The notes: generated by a model not told the origin, from the sequence alone. A stretch of 64,000 bases of DNA from Microcebus murinus (GCF_040939455.1 NC_134106.1:37222001-37286000), one strand, 5' to 3'; positions 48,783 through 60,915 are shown, counted from the stretch's first letter. Made by a program: numbers and translations.

Positions 48783-49169
48783 CTGTACTATGTCCCAGTT
48801 CATTTCTACCTCCTCTTTAATATTGCTGGCATTTGGTGGAAACTTGACAGGCTGCCCTTGAGGACACATTTCAGTCTTCATTTTCTTTAAAGGGGACTGA
48901 CCAAACGTAAAGTCATCTTCATTCTCTTCCTTCTTATATGTACCTTCCCACATGGTGCTTGTGGACGGTGTCTCTGTACTGTTATTCCCACCCTCTAAGT
49001 TGCCGGCTTTGCTGGTTTCTTCATCAACTTTCAGCTTTTTGGTCCTTGGAGCTGAAAATGACTGAGCTGAATTTTTCCGTTTTGTCTTTGCTGTTTTCAG
49101 TGTCTGTACAGTATCCAATTTATTTTTTCTGTCTTCCAAATCACCTTCAGCAATAGCCACAGAGCTATT
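48783..49169 (-). CDS. SRBD1: SRBD1 coding exon 4, disordered linker
   Basis: This is the largest coding exon here: 387 bases, exactly 129 codons, residues 88-216, phase 0 at both ends. The acceptor is GGTTTGATAG and the donor is GTACAG|GTATGT. It encodes a low-complexity charged segment with many Lys and Glu, a Ser/Thr-rich stretch (STETPSTST) and KIKTE/IKEE-like motifs that could accept SUMO (inference only). It ends in [10 protein letters not shown], where the folded Tex-like N-domain begins. Confidence 0.95.
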
Positions 49170-49777
49170 CTATCAAACCACAAGGAGAAAACATGAGAAT
49201 TAGATGATAAAAACCATTGCCCTGGAATATTAATCAGAAACAAAAATGAACAAATTATTGATACACACAATAACTTGGGAGGATCTCAAGTATCAACAAT
49301 TATGTTGATTAGGGAAAATGCCAACCTCAAAGTTACATACTATATGATTTTACTTACATTCCTGAACAGATTAGTACTTGGGAGGGATCAGAGATGACAG
49401 TGGGAAGGGAATAAAAGAGAGATGGGCGTGGCTATACAAGGGCAACACTTGTTCTGTGGTGGTTGATACATAAACCTACACATGTGATAAAATTGCATAG
49501 AAATAATACACACATACACACACACATACATACATAAATGAACACAAGTAAAACTGGAGAAATCTAAATAAGATCAGTTGATTTTATTAATGTCAATATA
49601 CTGGTTGTGATATTTTACTACTTTTGCAAGATGTTACCATTGGGGGGAAACTAAATAAAGGGTACATAGAATCCCTCTATTATTTTTTACCATTGCATGT
49701 GAATTATTTAGAAATAAGAAGTTCATTTTTTAAAAATGAGTAAAGCATAGGTCTACATATGCCAGAAAACCAAAATG
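49170..49777. other. SRBD1 intron 3, with a (CA)n-like patch
   Basis: Includes ACACACATACACACACACAT (49508-49535). Around 49290-49560 it resembles old L1 3' sequence, not assignable with confidence. Confidence 0.4.
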
Positions 49778-49792
49778 AAAACTTGCAATCAA

Positions 49793-50085
49793 GGCGAGAG
49801 GATCACTCAAGTTCAACAGTTCGAGACCAGCCTGAGCAAGAGCAAGACCCCGACTGTACTAAAAATACAAAGAAATTAATTGGCCAACTAAAAATATATA
49901 GAAAAAATTAGCCAGGCATAGTGACACATGCCTGTAGTCCCAGATACTCAGGAGGCTGAGGCAGGGAGATCACTTGAGCCCAGGAATTTGAGGTTGCTGT
50001 GAGCTAGGCTGACACCATGGCACTCTAGCCCTAGCAACAGAAGTGAAACTCTGTCTCAAAAAAATAAATAAAATAAAACAAAAAA
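49793..50085 (+). mobile_element. 5'-truncated Alu with perfect TSD
   Basis: Starts inside the left arm (GGCGAGAGGATCACTC). Linker TTAATTGGCCAACTAAAAAT. Perfect 15-base duplication AAAACTTGCAATCAA at 49778-49792 and 50086-50100. Confidence 0.96.
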
Positions 50086-50100
50086 AAAACTTGCAATCAA

Positions 50101-51140
50101 AGCCAACCATACTGGGGGAGAAGAATCTCACACGCTCAGAAAACTCAACAAGCTTCACCTGCTACTAATTTATACAGAAGGCTAGAGGACAAAAGAAGAA
50201 TGACAGCAGAGTAATGTCAGGCATTTTTCTCTAATAGGAGTCCACACAAAAGTCTAAGAACTACTCTCTGCACCACTACTGCCTCGCCAGCCCCTATTTA
50301 AGTGATAGCTCAGGAGTGAAGGAAAGAGACCTGGCACTCATCTTGACACACGGGACAGAGTGGTAAAAAAGATAAAGACCTGTCCCTAAGGAGCTTATAG
50401 TTTCACAGGATACCCTGTTTTCCATTATCTAAGTGACACAGATAACACAAACACCAATAACTCTCAATCTAAATTATAGTCAAAATGCAATCTTCTCTCC
50501 TATCAAATATATTTTCCAGAATTACTGAATATTAGGATCAAAGCAGAGATACAAAGAATGACCCCCAGGCCTATAAGAGTTCATAATAACCTAATCAAAT
50601 GAATTGGCAGAAGTAAAGAAAGTGTCAATCATAAAGGGGGTTGTCAGCTACAAAGAAGCAGAGAAAGAACTACAAAAAGCAAATATGATCAGCGTTCTTC
50701 AAAGTAATGTATGAAAGAGAGGTAAGCTTAGCAAACAGATTCTGAGGTATTTTCATCCCACTGATAAGAAAGCTTTGCTGTGAGATGGATACTTCAGACT
50801 ACCTTAGCTTCATGCAATTAAAACGTTCAATTGTCACTGTGACAAGCACAATGCCTAGAACACAGTAAACATTCAATAAACTCAAATGAATGAATTTGTC
50901 TAATCCTCCTATTCTGAGTCCATGCATATCAAGCAAATTTCTGATTATTATTTAATTCCCTACTTAGTTCATCCTCCAAAGAGAAAAAGTGCGGGCCATA
51001 AGAATTTTAAGTCCTTGAGATGATTATTTCCAACTATTAATTATTAAGCTAGCACTCATTGTATATATCACTCGTATTAGCATGGCTGAGGTAAAAACAC
51101 CTGTGAGAAATATATCAGTTTCCGAAATGCTGACAAAACC
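50101..51140. other. SRBD1 intron 3; only a short L2/MIR-like 3' end seen
   Basis: 50840-50897 reads like an L2/MIR 3' end (GCACAATGCCTAGAACACAG-TAAACATTCAATAAA). The rest is not recognised. Confidence 0.45.
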
Positions 51141-51149
51141 ATATTCCTG

Positions 51150-51370
51150 ACTTAGAAACACAGTTAACATCACTTACTCTCTGTATACCATGAGCAAGTC
51201 ACTGAACATCTCTTGCCTCAGTTTTCTTATCCATAAAGTCAGGATAATAATAGCACCTGCCTCAATGGTTATTATGAATATCAAGTAAAATCACTCAAAT
51301 GAAATGTTGACCAAGTTGCCCAGCTAATGGTAAGCGCTCAAATATTTGCTAATGCCGCCATCATTACCAC
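51150..51370 (+). mobile_element. MIR SINE
   Basis: GAGCAAGTCACTGAACATCT-CTTGCCTCAGTTTTC, ATAATAATAGCACCTGCCTC and GGTAAGCGCTCAAATATTTG. Confidence 0.88.
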
Positions 51371-51552
51371 CATTACCATACCGAGACCCCCTCCTAGGAG
51401 TAAGAAAAGGAAATAAAGAAATACAGTAGACCTGAAGATAAAGACTCATGGCAGGGCAGTTTCTGCCATTTACATGCTTTGTCCTACTCTGTATAAAGAG
51501 AAAGTAACACTAGAACACTAGAAACTTCCCTCTATCTAGCTACAGCACCTAC

Positions 51553-51733
51553 CAGCTCCTCCTTAACAGAAATGCCTTCTGTGCCAGCACTGATCTGTGG
51601 GGTATTCTTCTTCACCCGAGGTACCCTCTTTGGTTTGGATTCCTTGGGAGCAGGCTGCTTACGGGTTCTAGGAACTTTCCTTTGGGGCTCCCAGGCACTA
51701 TCTTCCTTGTCATCTTCTTCAGAGGCAGATGAT
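51553..51733 (-). CDS. SRBD1: SRBD1 coding exon 3
   Basis: 181 bases, residues 27-87. The acceptor is TTTACTCCTAG and the donor is GAGCTG|GTAGGT. The product starts with an acidic run (SASEEDDKEDSAWEP) and then becomes rich in Lys, Arg and Pro (RKQPAPKESKPKRVPRVKK), which looks disordered and may act as a nuclear localisation signal (inference). Codon 27 is split TT|A across the junction with exon 2. The exon ends in phase 0. Confidence 0.94.
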
Positions 51734-52980
51734 CTAGGAGTAAATTGACAAAAGAATTTCTAGGAAAAGCAAAAACAAATGTCAAGGGTAAAAAAAAAAA
51801 AAGACATATTTTTTGAAAAAATGATAAAGTAGGAGATGTTTAATATAAAATGGAGTGATAGGAGCACACAAGGCTATGAACTGTCACTGCTAAGAACTGA
51901 ACCAACAGAGTTGATCAGGCACCCATGTAAAAATACCACAATATGCTGTAAATCACAGGTATCTCCATTCTCTTTTCACCTAACAAACACATATACACAT
52001 ACATTCAAGACATAAAAAAATCATTTATTACCTTAAGTAATTTACTGGGTCATGTCACATCATAGTCAATATGAGCTTTTCAATTATAACAGCGAAAGGC
52101 ACTTAAATAAGTTCCTAAGTGCTAATTAAATTCATTCAAATTATATTATTAATAAGTTATTCAAATCAATGAAAGGAGTGAGAAATGGCTCTAGGAAACA
52201 CCCTACATTACATAAAAATCCAGCATTAAGATGCTTCTAACTGATTTAATTAACCCTTTCTTTCCTTTCAAAGAATGGATTTGTTTCCCGATCAGATTGG
52301 ATCAGGCATAGCTACAGTACTTTTCTAACAACAAAGAATTAAACTCATAGCAAACGCAGTGAAAAAGCAGCCAAGTGAACTCTGTTAAAGGAATATAATT
52401 CTCCTGCCAACCCAGTTCATTCTATTTCTACCCTAACGTAACAGAGAAATATTAGTGAGGATGACCACTCCCTTCACTGAGACTAGTGAATAGGGATGTC
52501 TGGGTGTTTAAATGTTAAGTTCTGCTTGGAAGCAAAAACCTGATTGAAGGACTTCTTAACTAAATTATACTCTAGGAAAGCATAATTCTGATAGGTCAAA
52601 CCACTGGTGTTTTAAAAGTGAATTCCCTTCAGAGGTAGATACTAATAAGTCCAAGAGTAAGCAAAAACAAATAAATAGGAATCATTAGAATAACATAACA
52701 CAATACCAGTAGAATCAAAAGGAACTAGAATTAGAAAACCAAGGAATCAGAAAACCAGGGTTTCACTCACACCATCAACAAACTGAGCAGGATGGCCTCC
52801 TCCCACCTCAGTCTCATCACCTGTCAAGGATTACTGACTAACCCTATATCATATAGGAATATTGCCAAGATTAAAGGGCTTTTAGTTATTATGAAGAAAA
52901 CACAAGCACAGGTATCATTTTATTATACATGAAGCAGTTCTGAAGCAACGAGTCAACTCTCATTCACAAGTGAGCTCTCA
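51734..52980. other. SRBD1 intron 2, nothing recognised
   Basis: Non-coding AT-rich sequence right of exon 3. Confidence 0.5.
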
Positions 52981-52984
52981 GCAG

Positions 52985-54000
52985 CATCTGGCACCCCTTA
53001 GAGCATGTCCTTTACATGCCTTCCAGGAACCCCTACTCCCCTGGTTTTCATCCTACTTCTGGAAGCTTCTCCTTAATCCCTTTAACTCCTCCTTCTCTCC
53101 CCAACCTCTAAATGTTGAAATCCCCCATGGCTTAGTCCTCAGCCCTCTCCTCCCCTCTCTCTATGCTTTCCTGCTAGCTGATCTGATCTTGTCCTATGGC
53201 TCAATACAGGGGTCTCAGTTTTATACATACAGTATCTTCACCTTGACCTTTCCCCTGAGCTTAAGACTTGCATATCCACTTCACTTGGATGTCTGGCAAT
53301 CACCCCAAACTTACCAAATCCAAAATAGAACCCCCAATTCTACCACCCCTCCCACCCATTCCTCTTCCAGTCTCCCCAAAATGCCTATCTTTCCTTTGTG
53401 TCTCAAATCCAATCTAACAGCATGTCTTGTCTACTCTACATTCAAAATATATCCAAAATTAGACCATTTCTCATCACTTTCACTTTTAGAACCCTAGATT
53501 TCTATAACTATCTGCTTAACTCACTCCCCTACTTCCATTCTTGCCCCCAAGAAACTAGAATGATATTTAATAAATGCAAACCAGATCATGCCGCATCCCT
53601 GTCCAAAACCCTCCAGTAGCTTCCCAACACACTTCAAATAAAATCCTAATACCCTGTCATAGCCTATTAGTACCTACCCATTCCAATCTCATTTTCTATC
53701 ACTCTTCTTTGATGACTCTGGACTGGCCACACTGGTCTTCTTGCTGTTCCCTGAACACATCAAATTCATTCCTGCCTCAGAGTCTTTGCACTTGCTGCTC
53801 TTCCTACTTGGAACACCCATCCCCAAGATCTTTGCAAGTTGCACTCCCAAATTTCATTTAGCTCTCTTGCCGCATCCTCTCAAAAAACTCCCTGACTATT
53901 CCATCCAAAATGTTCCCCCACTACAACTATTCAACATGCTCTCCATTCCTTACCCTGCTTTATTTTTCTTCATGGTACTTATTACTGCCTAACATTAATA
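52985..54000 (+). mobile_element. L2 LINE, long fragment
   Basis: CAACCTCTAAATGTTGAAAT then CTTAGTCCTCAGCCCTCTCC, ACTTCACTTGGATGTCTGGC, TTCAAAATATATCCAAAATT, CCAGATCATGCCGCATCCCT, TTTGCACTTGCTGCTCTTCC and TTATTTTTCTTCATGGTACT run in L2 order. The open frame of 175 codons at 52970-53497 is partly the L2 reverse transcriptase reading and is not a host gene. Confidence 0.92.
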
Positions 54001-54051
54001 AGTTATTTATTTAACAAATATCTTTAGAGCACCTAACATGGTACTCTAAAC

Positions 54052-54253
54052 CAGAGATTCTCAACTGGGAACATCTGGCAATGTCTGGAGACATTCTGAT
54101 TGTCAAAATTGGCCGGGGGGGGGGGTATCTTATTGACACCTAATCGGTAGATGCCAGGGATGCTGCTAAACATCCTACAAGGCAAAGGAGAACCCTCACA
54201 ACAACAAATTATCATGCACACAATGTCAATATTGCAGAGGTTGAGTAACCCTG
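54052..54253 (+). mobile_element. hAT-type MITE with G-run
   Basis: CAGAGATTCTCAACTGGGAA start, AATGTCTGGAGACATTCTG, GATGCTGCTAAACATCCTAC, and end GAGGTTGAGTAACCCTG (inverted match to the start). Flanks CTCTAAAC and TTCTAAAG look like a diverged 8-bp duplication. Contains an 11-G run at 54115-54125. Confidence 0.85.
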
Positions 54254-54545
54254 TTCTAAAGCAATATATACAACTCTCTACTCTCATGGAACTTACATTC
54301 TAATGTAAATATTATCTTATATATTAAGTTGGTTACTTTCTCCTTATTCAATACTTTATCACAACACTTTATCTTTAGACAGAGTCTGGAATATAGCATA
54401 AGTTCAACAAATGTTCATTCCATGAATGAATGAAAAAGACACAGCTTTCTTCCACCCAAATCACGTAAGGAGTTAGTTGACAGAATGCACTACTCCTTAA
54501 AATAATCATCATTTACCCACCCCCATATTAAGTCAATATGCTTAC

Positions 54546-54625
54546 AACTCAGAGAAGGAAGAGAATTCATCTTTCAATACCACAGTCTGAACCTGTGCTT
54601 TTGCTCTTCTTGGCAATGATGACAT
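54546..54625 (-). CDS. SRBD1: SRBD1 coding exon 2, start codon
   Basis: This 80-base exon starts with ATG (54623-54625) straight after a TTTCTTCCAG acceptor and ends TCTGAGTT|GTAAGC. It encodes residues 1-26 (MSSLPRRAKAQ onward) plus two bases of codon 27. It is the N-terminal tail ahead of the acidic and lysine-rich disordered region. The start was chosen because it matches the known SRBD1 N-terminus and because the ATG abuts the acceptor. No domain lies here. Confidence 0.93.
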
Positions 54626-55101
54626 CTGGAAGAAACAGAACATGAAATCAGCATGAATTGAATAGTCTGATCACTTACCCAGTTACAAAATGATGTGTCA
54701 TTCAAAACTCACACTTCATAGAAAAAAGTTTATTCACAAGCCCAAGCACTGGTTTCCCCAGCTATGTAGATGCCAATTAAAAGAACAGCTAACAGCTTCC
54801 AATAGTTTAAAAAACTTAAGAGTGTGGGCTATATTTTCAAAAATATAAGCTCCTACAGGATGACAATTTTTAGTTTTTTTAGAATTGTGTGCTTGAGTAT
54901 TCTGCGTTATTTGATGATGATACTATGAGCAGTAAATTATAAAGTCCTTTATTAAACTATATCTCAAAGACAGAAACATTTTTCCCTCTTCTGTATCTTT
55001 TTAGAGTATAGAGGCTTCTCTACAAAGTTAGCAATGAAATAAACTATGCTGATGGGCTGAATAAACAGTCAGGTTCTTCCTGAAACAAGATAACGATTCC
55101 C

Positions 55102-55421
55102 AGCCAGGCACAGTGGCTCACACCTGTAATCCTAGCACTCTGGGAGGCTGAGGTGGGAAGATCACTTGAGCTCAGGAGTTCGAGACCAGCCCAAGCAAGA
55201 ACGAGACCCCACCTCCACTAAAAATAGAATAAATTAGCCATGCAACTACAAATAGAAACAAAAAAATTAGCCAGGCATGGTGGCATGTGCCCAGCTACTC
55301 AGGAGGCTAAGGCAGGAGGATCGCTTGACCCCAGGAGTTTGAGGTTGCTGTAAGCTAGTCTGATGCCACAGCACTCCCGTCCAGGTAATAGAGACTCTGT
55401 CTCAAAAAAAAAAAAAAAAAA
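55102..55421 (+). mobile_element. Alu with primitive linker
   Basis: CAGCCAGGCACAGTGGCTC start. Linker AAATTAGCCATGCAACTACA, another intermediate form. Flanks AACGATTCCC and AACCATTCCC (one mismatch). Confidence 0.93.
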
Positions 55422-55439
55422 AAACCATTCCCTTATAAA

Positions 55440-55999
55440 ATAGTTACCAAATTCAAAGGCCCAGCTCTTTAAAAAAAATTAAGACAAATAGCCACATATA
55501 ATATAATACAGGAAGTAAATAAATTTACTTTAGCTGATAAGATTCATTACCTACAGAATGTTTGTCAAACGATAAAAACAGCATTAGACTCTGACAGTTT
55601 GGAACAATTCAAGTTCCTAAACCAGTCATATGTTATAATGCCTCTGGTTCTAACACCCACTTAGAGGAAGAAGGAATCACTCAAAGAAATACTAAAGGGG
55701 TTGCCAAAAAGGGAACATGTTCTCCCAACAGCTATGGCTCAACACAGTCCAGTAAGTGTAGAATGGCCAGGCAGAATAGTGCTCAGAGGGAACCAGGAGA
55801 ACAAAAGAAAGTAGTCTCCAGAAAATAGACAGGATAAGCTTCTCTCATTTCCTTCACTCTTTTTGGGATTTGATAGTTATATAGGCCATCCTTCCTCAAA
55901 TGAGTACTTCTAGATACTGATATAAAGAAACACGTCATTGTGATTTCTGTGTTATATACATCTTACACAATAAAAAACAGAGGAAGTCAGTGTATGATA
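55440..55999. other. SRBD1 intron 1, nothing recognised
   Basis: Non-coding, no repeat assigned. Confidence 0.45.
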
Positions 56000-56320
56000 G
56001 AGGTAGCATTTCACACCAGGGTAGGGCAAAAATGCATTATTCAATAAATGGTATTGAGATAACAAGCCATTTCTCTGAAGGAAAATCAGTATTTAATCCC
56101 TAACTCCACACCATGAACAAAAATATATTCCCCAATAACCAATGATTTAAAAATGTACAAAATAAAACTACAAAAAACTACAAAAATTAACAGTGACTCT
56201 TTGCATAATCTTGAGTAGGGGTAGGGAAATGAAATTTTTCCTGGAGATGACCCAAAATTCCAAAACCAAACAGATTAACAGATTTCATTACATAAAAATT
56301 AAAATCACTAGCCAATAATG
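56000..56320 (+). mobile_element. Old L1 ORF2 fragment
   Basis: TTCAATAAATGGTATTGAGA, then CACACCATGAACAAAAATAT and ATTACATAAAAATTAAAATC match the late ORF2 coding block (SINGAGK...TPYTKIN). Confidence 0.75.
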
Positions 56321-57065
56321 GGAGCATTTTCAAATCAAACCAATTTATCCTGCAGTATCCTAAAAAAACTCACAGGAAACCATAGCTGTTATCTTTGGAA
56401 CTAATGAAGAGTTTAGGGCTGGGTGCAAGCTGTCTGACACAAAGGGTAGGTGCCCTATTCTACTACATGCCATTAATAGTAGGCAACTGCCCCCAGGAAA
56501 AAATCTAGAAGTACATTCTCTGGAGAAGGTAAAACAGTCTCTGGAGCAGAGGACACCAAGTCTAACTGTAGGCATGGGAACCACACAGACTAAATGCTAA
56601 ATACGAAAAACCTCAAGTCTGCTTCTCCCACTAAGTTCCCAAAATGCTACCAGTCAGATCCTCACCCTCTAGGGAGGAGAATGGGAAGGCTTTTCTCTGT
56701 AGAATCTGACCAGCCCAGGAGTAAAATCCTGAAGGGCTAAGCTCCCGATCAAACAACCCACCCAGATCACCTTGTAAGCACTTCCGCCACCCCATTCTAC
56801 AATATACCCAAATTCAGAACATTTCCACACAGACCACACATCAGTTCTACCTCCACACTTCAGCCTTAACAGAAATGTGTTTAAAAGAGGAATAGGCAAA
56901 CCCTTAGCAGGCTTATGTTTTAATTAACCATTACCCTTAAAAAAGGCTTCCCTGAAACAAATATTTCCAACTGCCCCTTTATTAAGCACCCAGAGGCAAC
57001 ATACCATGAAAAGATGAGTAAGATGTAAGCATTTCTTTTCACAAGTAGAAAAAAAAATTAGTGTA
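56321..57065. other. SRBD1 intron 1, unrecognised
   Basis: GC slightly higher than surroundings. Possibly old LTR or L1 5' sequence, but no motif allows a call. Confidence 0.35.
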
Positions 57066-57069
57066 CCCT

Positions 57070-57215
57070 TTCCACTATGTGAGGACACAGTAAGAAAATG
57101 CCATCTATGAACCAGGAAGCAACCCCTCACAAGACACCAAATCTGCTGGTGCCTTATCTTGGACTTCCCAGCCTCAAATAGCTGTGAGAAATAAATTTCT
57201 GTTATTTATAAGCTA
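57070..57215 (+). mobile_element. MLT1-type LTR fragment
   Basis: ATGTGAGGACACAGTAAGAA, then TTATCTTGGACTTCCCAGCC and GTGAGAAATAAATTTCTGTT, the 3' half of an MLT1/MST LTR. Confidence 0.85.
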
Positions 57216-57535
57216 AAAAAAAAAAAAGTGTAAAGGGGATGGGGGCGGGAAAGCAGAATCTGCATGAACAGATAGGCCAATTTCAAGCAGATCAGATTTT
57301 GAAAGTGATTTAGAAGCTGAGGACCTAGAAATTGTTTCTAGTAACTATGCCAGGTATACTCCCAGGGCTAGGTATACTCCAATTTAAAGACCAATGTTGT
57401 TGGGGCTTGTTTATCTATCTCCACTTCTCCCATGTCCTCTTACTTTGTATCATAAAACTTGTTAGATTAACCCAAATCTCACCCATTTCCACGGGTTTAA
57501 ATACCTACATCATCCACTTATTAAAACCTTGCCTT

Positions 57536-57851
57536 GGCCGGGCGCTGTGGCTCACGCCTGTAATCCTAGCTCTTGGGAGGCCGAGGCGGGCGGATTGCTC
57601 AAGGTCAGGAGTTCGAAACCAGCCTGATCAAGAGCGAGACCCCGTCTCTACTATAAATAGAAAGAAATTAATTGGCCAACTGATATATATATAAAAAATT
57701 AGCCGGGCATGGTGGCGCATGCCTGTAGTCCCAGCTACTCGGGAGGCTGAGGCAGGAGGATCGCTTGAGCCCAGGAGTTTGAGGTTGCTATGAGCTAGGC
57801 TGACGCCACGGCACTCACTCTAGCCTGGACAACAAAGTGAGACTCTGTCTC

Positions 57852-57874
<23 letters not shown>
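57536..57874 (+). mobile_element. Alu, subfamily with GCTCTTGGGAGG deletion, intact TSD
   Basis: Full length. Shares its diagnostic changes with the Alu at 33274. Perfect duplication AAAACCTTGCCTT at 57523-57535 and 57875-57887. Confidence 0.97.
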
Positions 57875-57882
<8 letters not shown>

Positions 57883-57889
57883 GCCTTTA

Positions 57890-58960
57890 TGATTCAGATT
57901 TACATAATAAACCGCCTGCCTCTGAAACTATTTAGATGCCTCAGTTATCAAAAACGTAATGCATCCACAATGCCACTAAAACCCGTTCCTACTCCAGCCT
58001 TTCCCATCACAGTAAATGGCACCACCATCCACCTATTTGCTAAGCCGGAACCTTGGATATTTTTAAACAGTTCCATTGAGGTATAATTGACATGCAACAT
58101 ACTGCACGTGTTTAAACTGTACAAATTTGTTAAGTTTTGACACATGTATACACATCACCACCATCAAGATAATAAACATATCCATCATCTTCCAAAGTTC
58201 CAATTTCTAATCCAAAACATGGCAGATCTTTCTTTCTTTCATCTCCCACATCCAGACTATTAGTAAATCATGAATTCTTCCTCCAAAACTTATCTTAAAT
58301 CTCTACGAGGTCCAGTAGGTGTTTAGTCCTCAACATCTCTCACCTGGACTACTACAATAGCCTCTTAACTGTCCTCCCTATTTCCACTCTTGCTCCTACA
58401 ACCCATTCACCACATATCAATGCAAAAGAACATTTAGAAAATGCTTAACAACATTAAATGACTTCCCGCCCCATTCTTCACTTAGAATCAAACCATATTT
58501 TTTTACCCTGGCCTTCTAAAATGCCCCATAGGACTCAGTTCTGTCTACTTTTCTAACCACAGTCACCACTTGCTGTAGCTCCTCAGCTCTCTTCACAACA
58601 TCTGTTCAGGCCCTGCAACAAGCATGGTTCTTTCCCACCTCAGGCTCATTCCACCTGGAGCCCTCTTTCCCTGTTTGTCAACTGGTTGGCTCCTTCTCAT
58701 CCCTTAGATCTTAACATTTTAGGCCTACAACAGGTTTCTCAGTTATACTATATTTAAAAAGAATTCTATTTACTTCTTTATACAGTAGTATGTAACATAA
58801 TCTATAATTATCCTTTTGTTTTACTTATTGTCTGCATTGCCCTCAAGGCAGTAAACACCATGCAGGAAACCATTTGGCTTCTTCACTTACATATCACAGT
58901 GCCTAGCACTAAACAGCTGTCCTATAACTACTTATTAAATGAACATACACAAATATCTCT
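57890..58960 (+). mobile_element. L2 LINE fragment, interrupted
   Basis: CATCACAGTAAATGGCACCA (coding VNGTTIH), then after an L1 piece CACCTGGACTACTACAATAG, CCTCTTAACTGTCCTCCCTA, CACTTAGAATCAAACC and TCACAGTGCCTAGCAC. Confidence 0.85.
58062..58205 (+). mobile_element. Old L1 3' UTR piece inside the L2
   Basis: TTCCATTGAGGTATAATTGA, ACACATGTATACACATCACC and AGATAATAAACATATCCATC are diagnostic of an old L1 3' UTR block. Confidence 0.85.
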
Positions 58961-59949
58961 ATAGAGGAATTTACATTTATTTTCCATCACTATTAGGCAA
59001 TGCCATACATCACACTCACTGCTTTCTTTAAAAAGTGATGGCACATAAGAACATTCCTATTATTTAGTGACTTGCGATTTTCCCTCCTTTGAAACATTCT
59101 TATCACTGTGGGCACATGAACAAAAACCCAAATCAATAATCCTGAGGTTGCTGTGATGTTCCTAAGGAAGGAGGTACTAAACTAGGGCAAATGAAAATCA
59201 GGAGAAAGGGGCAAAAGGATCTGTACACATATAAATGTTAAATTCAAACTGGAAAAACAACAATTTAAAAATTCAAGGAGAGCAGAGGGGAACATCTTAA
59301 GAGGCACCTAAATAAGTTTCCCTGAAGGACCTAAAGAAGTGCTTGGAATGTTAGCACAGATCTCTAAGTCATAAAAACAAAATATTAGAGCCTTTAAGAT
59401 CAGACAGTTCTGCTATATTCAGAAGCCTGAGGTCCAATAAAGTGAAATGTTTTACTCAAAGGGAAGAGATATGTGGCAAAGGACTCGACCCCAGTGCCCA
59501 GAACACCAAGACTAGCCTTCTTTCCCATTCTTATACATTATGTTAATGGCATACAGTTATGTGGGAGGTTCGAGGAAAGTTGTCTAGGGAGCTTCCATTC
59601 ATTCCTTTCCTCAACAGTTATTTAGCGCCTCCTAAATGCCAGGCACACTGCTGAAAATGCAGCTGATTCAGACAGGTCCACCATCTGACAGTGAAAAGGG
59701 TGCTTCCTCCCCCATCTCCAGTACTCTGCCGTTCAAAAACAACCTAGCTTTGCCTGGCTTTCTCATGTCTGTTCCTATGCACTAAGAACTGCTGTAATTT
59801 GACTGAGAAGACGCGCCAGGTGACACGCGGCAGCTAGGAGGGTTTTTCCGGGTGCAGGTTGTAAGACACAGACTGCTGACAGTAAAATGTAATGATACTT
59901 CTCACTTTTTAAAAATGGAGGGGGGTGTTATTTCCCAGATGAGCGCTCA
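58961..59949. other. SRBD1 intron 1 near the promoter
   Basis: Unique-looking sequence with a weak MIR/L2 trace at 59600-59665. No gene. Confidence 0.45.
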
Positions 59950-60260
59950 GAACTCTTTAAATGGCCCCACAAATACCGGAGCCCGGACGCCGGGCGCACG
60001 AGCTCTCAGAAAGACCGCCAAGGCGCACAAACAGCTCACCTTCCCGCCGGGCTCGTCAGAACACCCGGGATTCTGTGTGGCACCGCACCTTCCGGTTCCC
60101 GCCGGAAGTTTTTCAAACAACGGAAGTCCCGCCTCGCTTCTCCGAGACCAAATTAGCAACAAACTGCCAAGGACTCTGGGCTATGGGTGTGGGGCGGAGC
60201 CGTGTCTTATCAAGGCGAGCTGGAGCGAGGGTCCCGAGGGAGTGCTAGGGTGGGACCTGT
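59950..60260. promoter_or_regulatory. CpG-rich SRBD1 promoter with ETS-type motifs
   Basis: This is the only non-repeat stretch in the window with dense CpG dinucleotides. It sits just upstream of the first good splice donor of SRBD1. Within about 40 bases (60087-60128) there are three ETS-like cores: a TTCCGG, a GCCGGAAGT and an ACGGAAGT. No TATA box is evident. This is the layout of a housekeeping CpG-island promoter driven by ETS/GABP-type factors. Whether it also fires to the right is unknown. Transcription start positions cannot be read from the sequence. Confidence 0.75.
60040..60150 (-). other. SRBD1: SRBD1 exon 1, non-coding (5' end approximate)
   Basis: On the minus strand a strong donor reads GGGAAG|GTGAGC, with the last exon base at 60040, inside the CpG-rich block. 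Coding exon 2 starts with the A of ATG directly after its acceptor, so exon 1 must be entirely 5' UTR. Joining the two puts an A at -3 and a G at -1 of the start codon, an acceptable Kozak context. The upstream end is a guess from the CpG/ETS cluster. Alternative first exons cannot be excluded. Confidence 0.6.
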
Positions 60261-60915
60261 TCTTTGCAGATGTGAAAAATGACTTGGTTGGTTTTTTTTT
60301 TTCAGTTTTATGTTTTTTACGAAGCACACTAAACTCTCAACTCACAGATACGGCCAAAGAAATTGGATTGTTTTAAAATTAGGAAAATAAGTCTCTTGTT
60401 AGTCTGCATTAGAACTGAAGATTAAAACCTCTAGGATTTGTTTTAGAAGACTCTAAAAAGCAGCTTTCCACTGCTAAGGACTCATTTCCAGTAATTCTTG
60501 AGTACTGAGGAGCCTAGCAAAGTTTTGAAATGATACATGAGTGTGCTTTGCTACATATCGAGCCCTAAGTGAACAAAGATTTTACTAGATAATTTTTAGG
60601 ATAGGAAGAAAAGCTAGTCTCTTTTAAAACTTAGGAAGTCTCATCTAAAGATCAGCTTCTGACATTGTTTAGGGATTTTTTTCATTCTTAATCTGCACAA
60701 TCTTATATTGCCGTTTGCTTTGGTTTCAGGTCTGGAATTGTCTGCTACAATCACAGTCCGCTCCACAATTTATTATCCTTAAATAATGCTAGAGAACACA
60801 TTACTGTCTGGGATTATAGGAAGAGAAACCAGGTCATAAAAATCAACAATAAATTACTATTTACTATGCACCTACTTTTAATATTGCATTGTGCTAGAGA
60901 GGTTTAAGGTAGGAG
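60260..60915. other. Upstream flank of SRBD1, nothing recognised
   Basis: AT-rich intergenic sequence right of the CpG island. The 174-codon frame at 59852-60376 crosses the CpG island and is not supported. Confidence 0.5.

Noticed and set aside
52970..53497. 175-codon open frame as a novel protein
   Set aside because: Most of it reads as L2 LINE sequence in the correct order; no start, splice or promoter evidence.
59852..60376. 174-codon frame across the CpG island
   Set aside because: Stop-poor because of GC content; runs antisense to SRBD1 exon 1 and has no recognisable domain.
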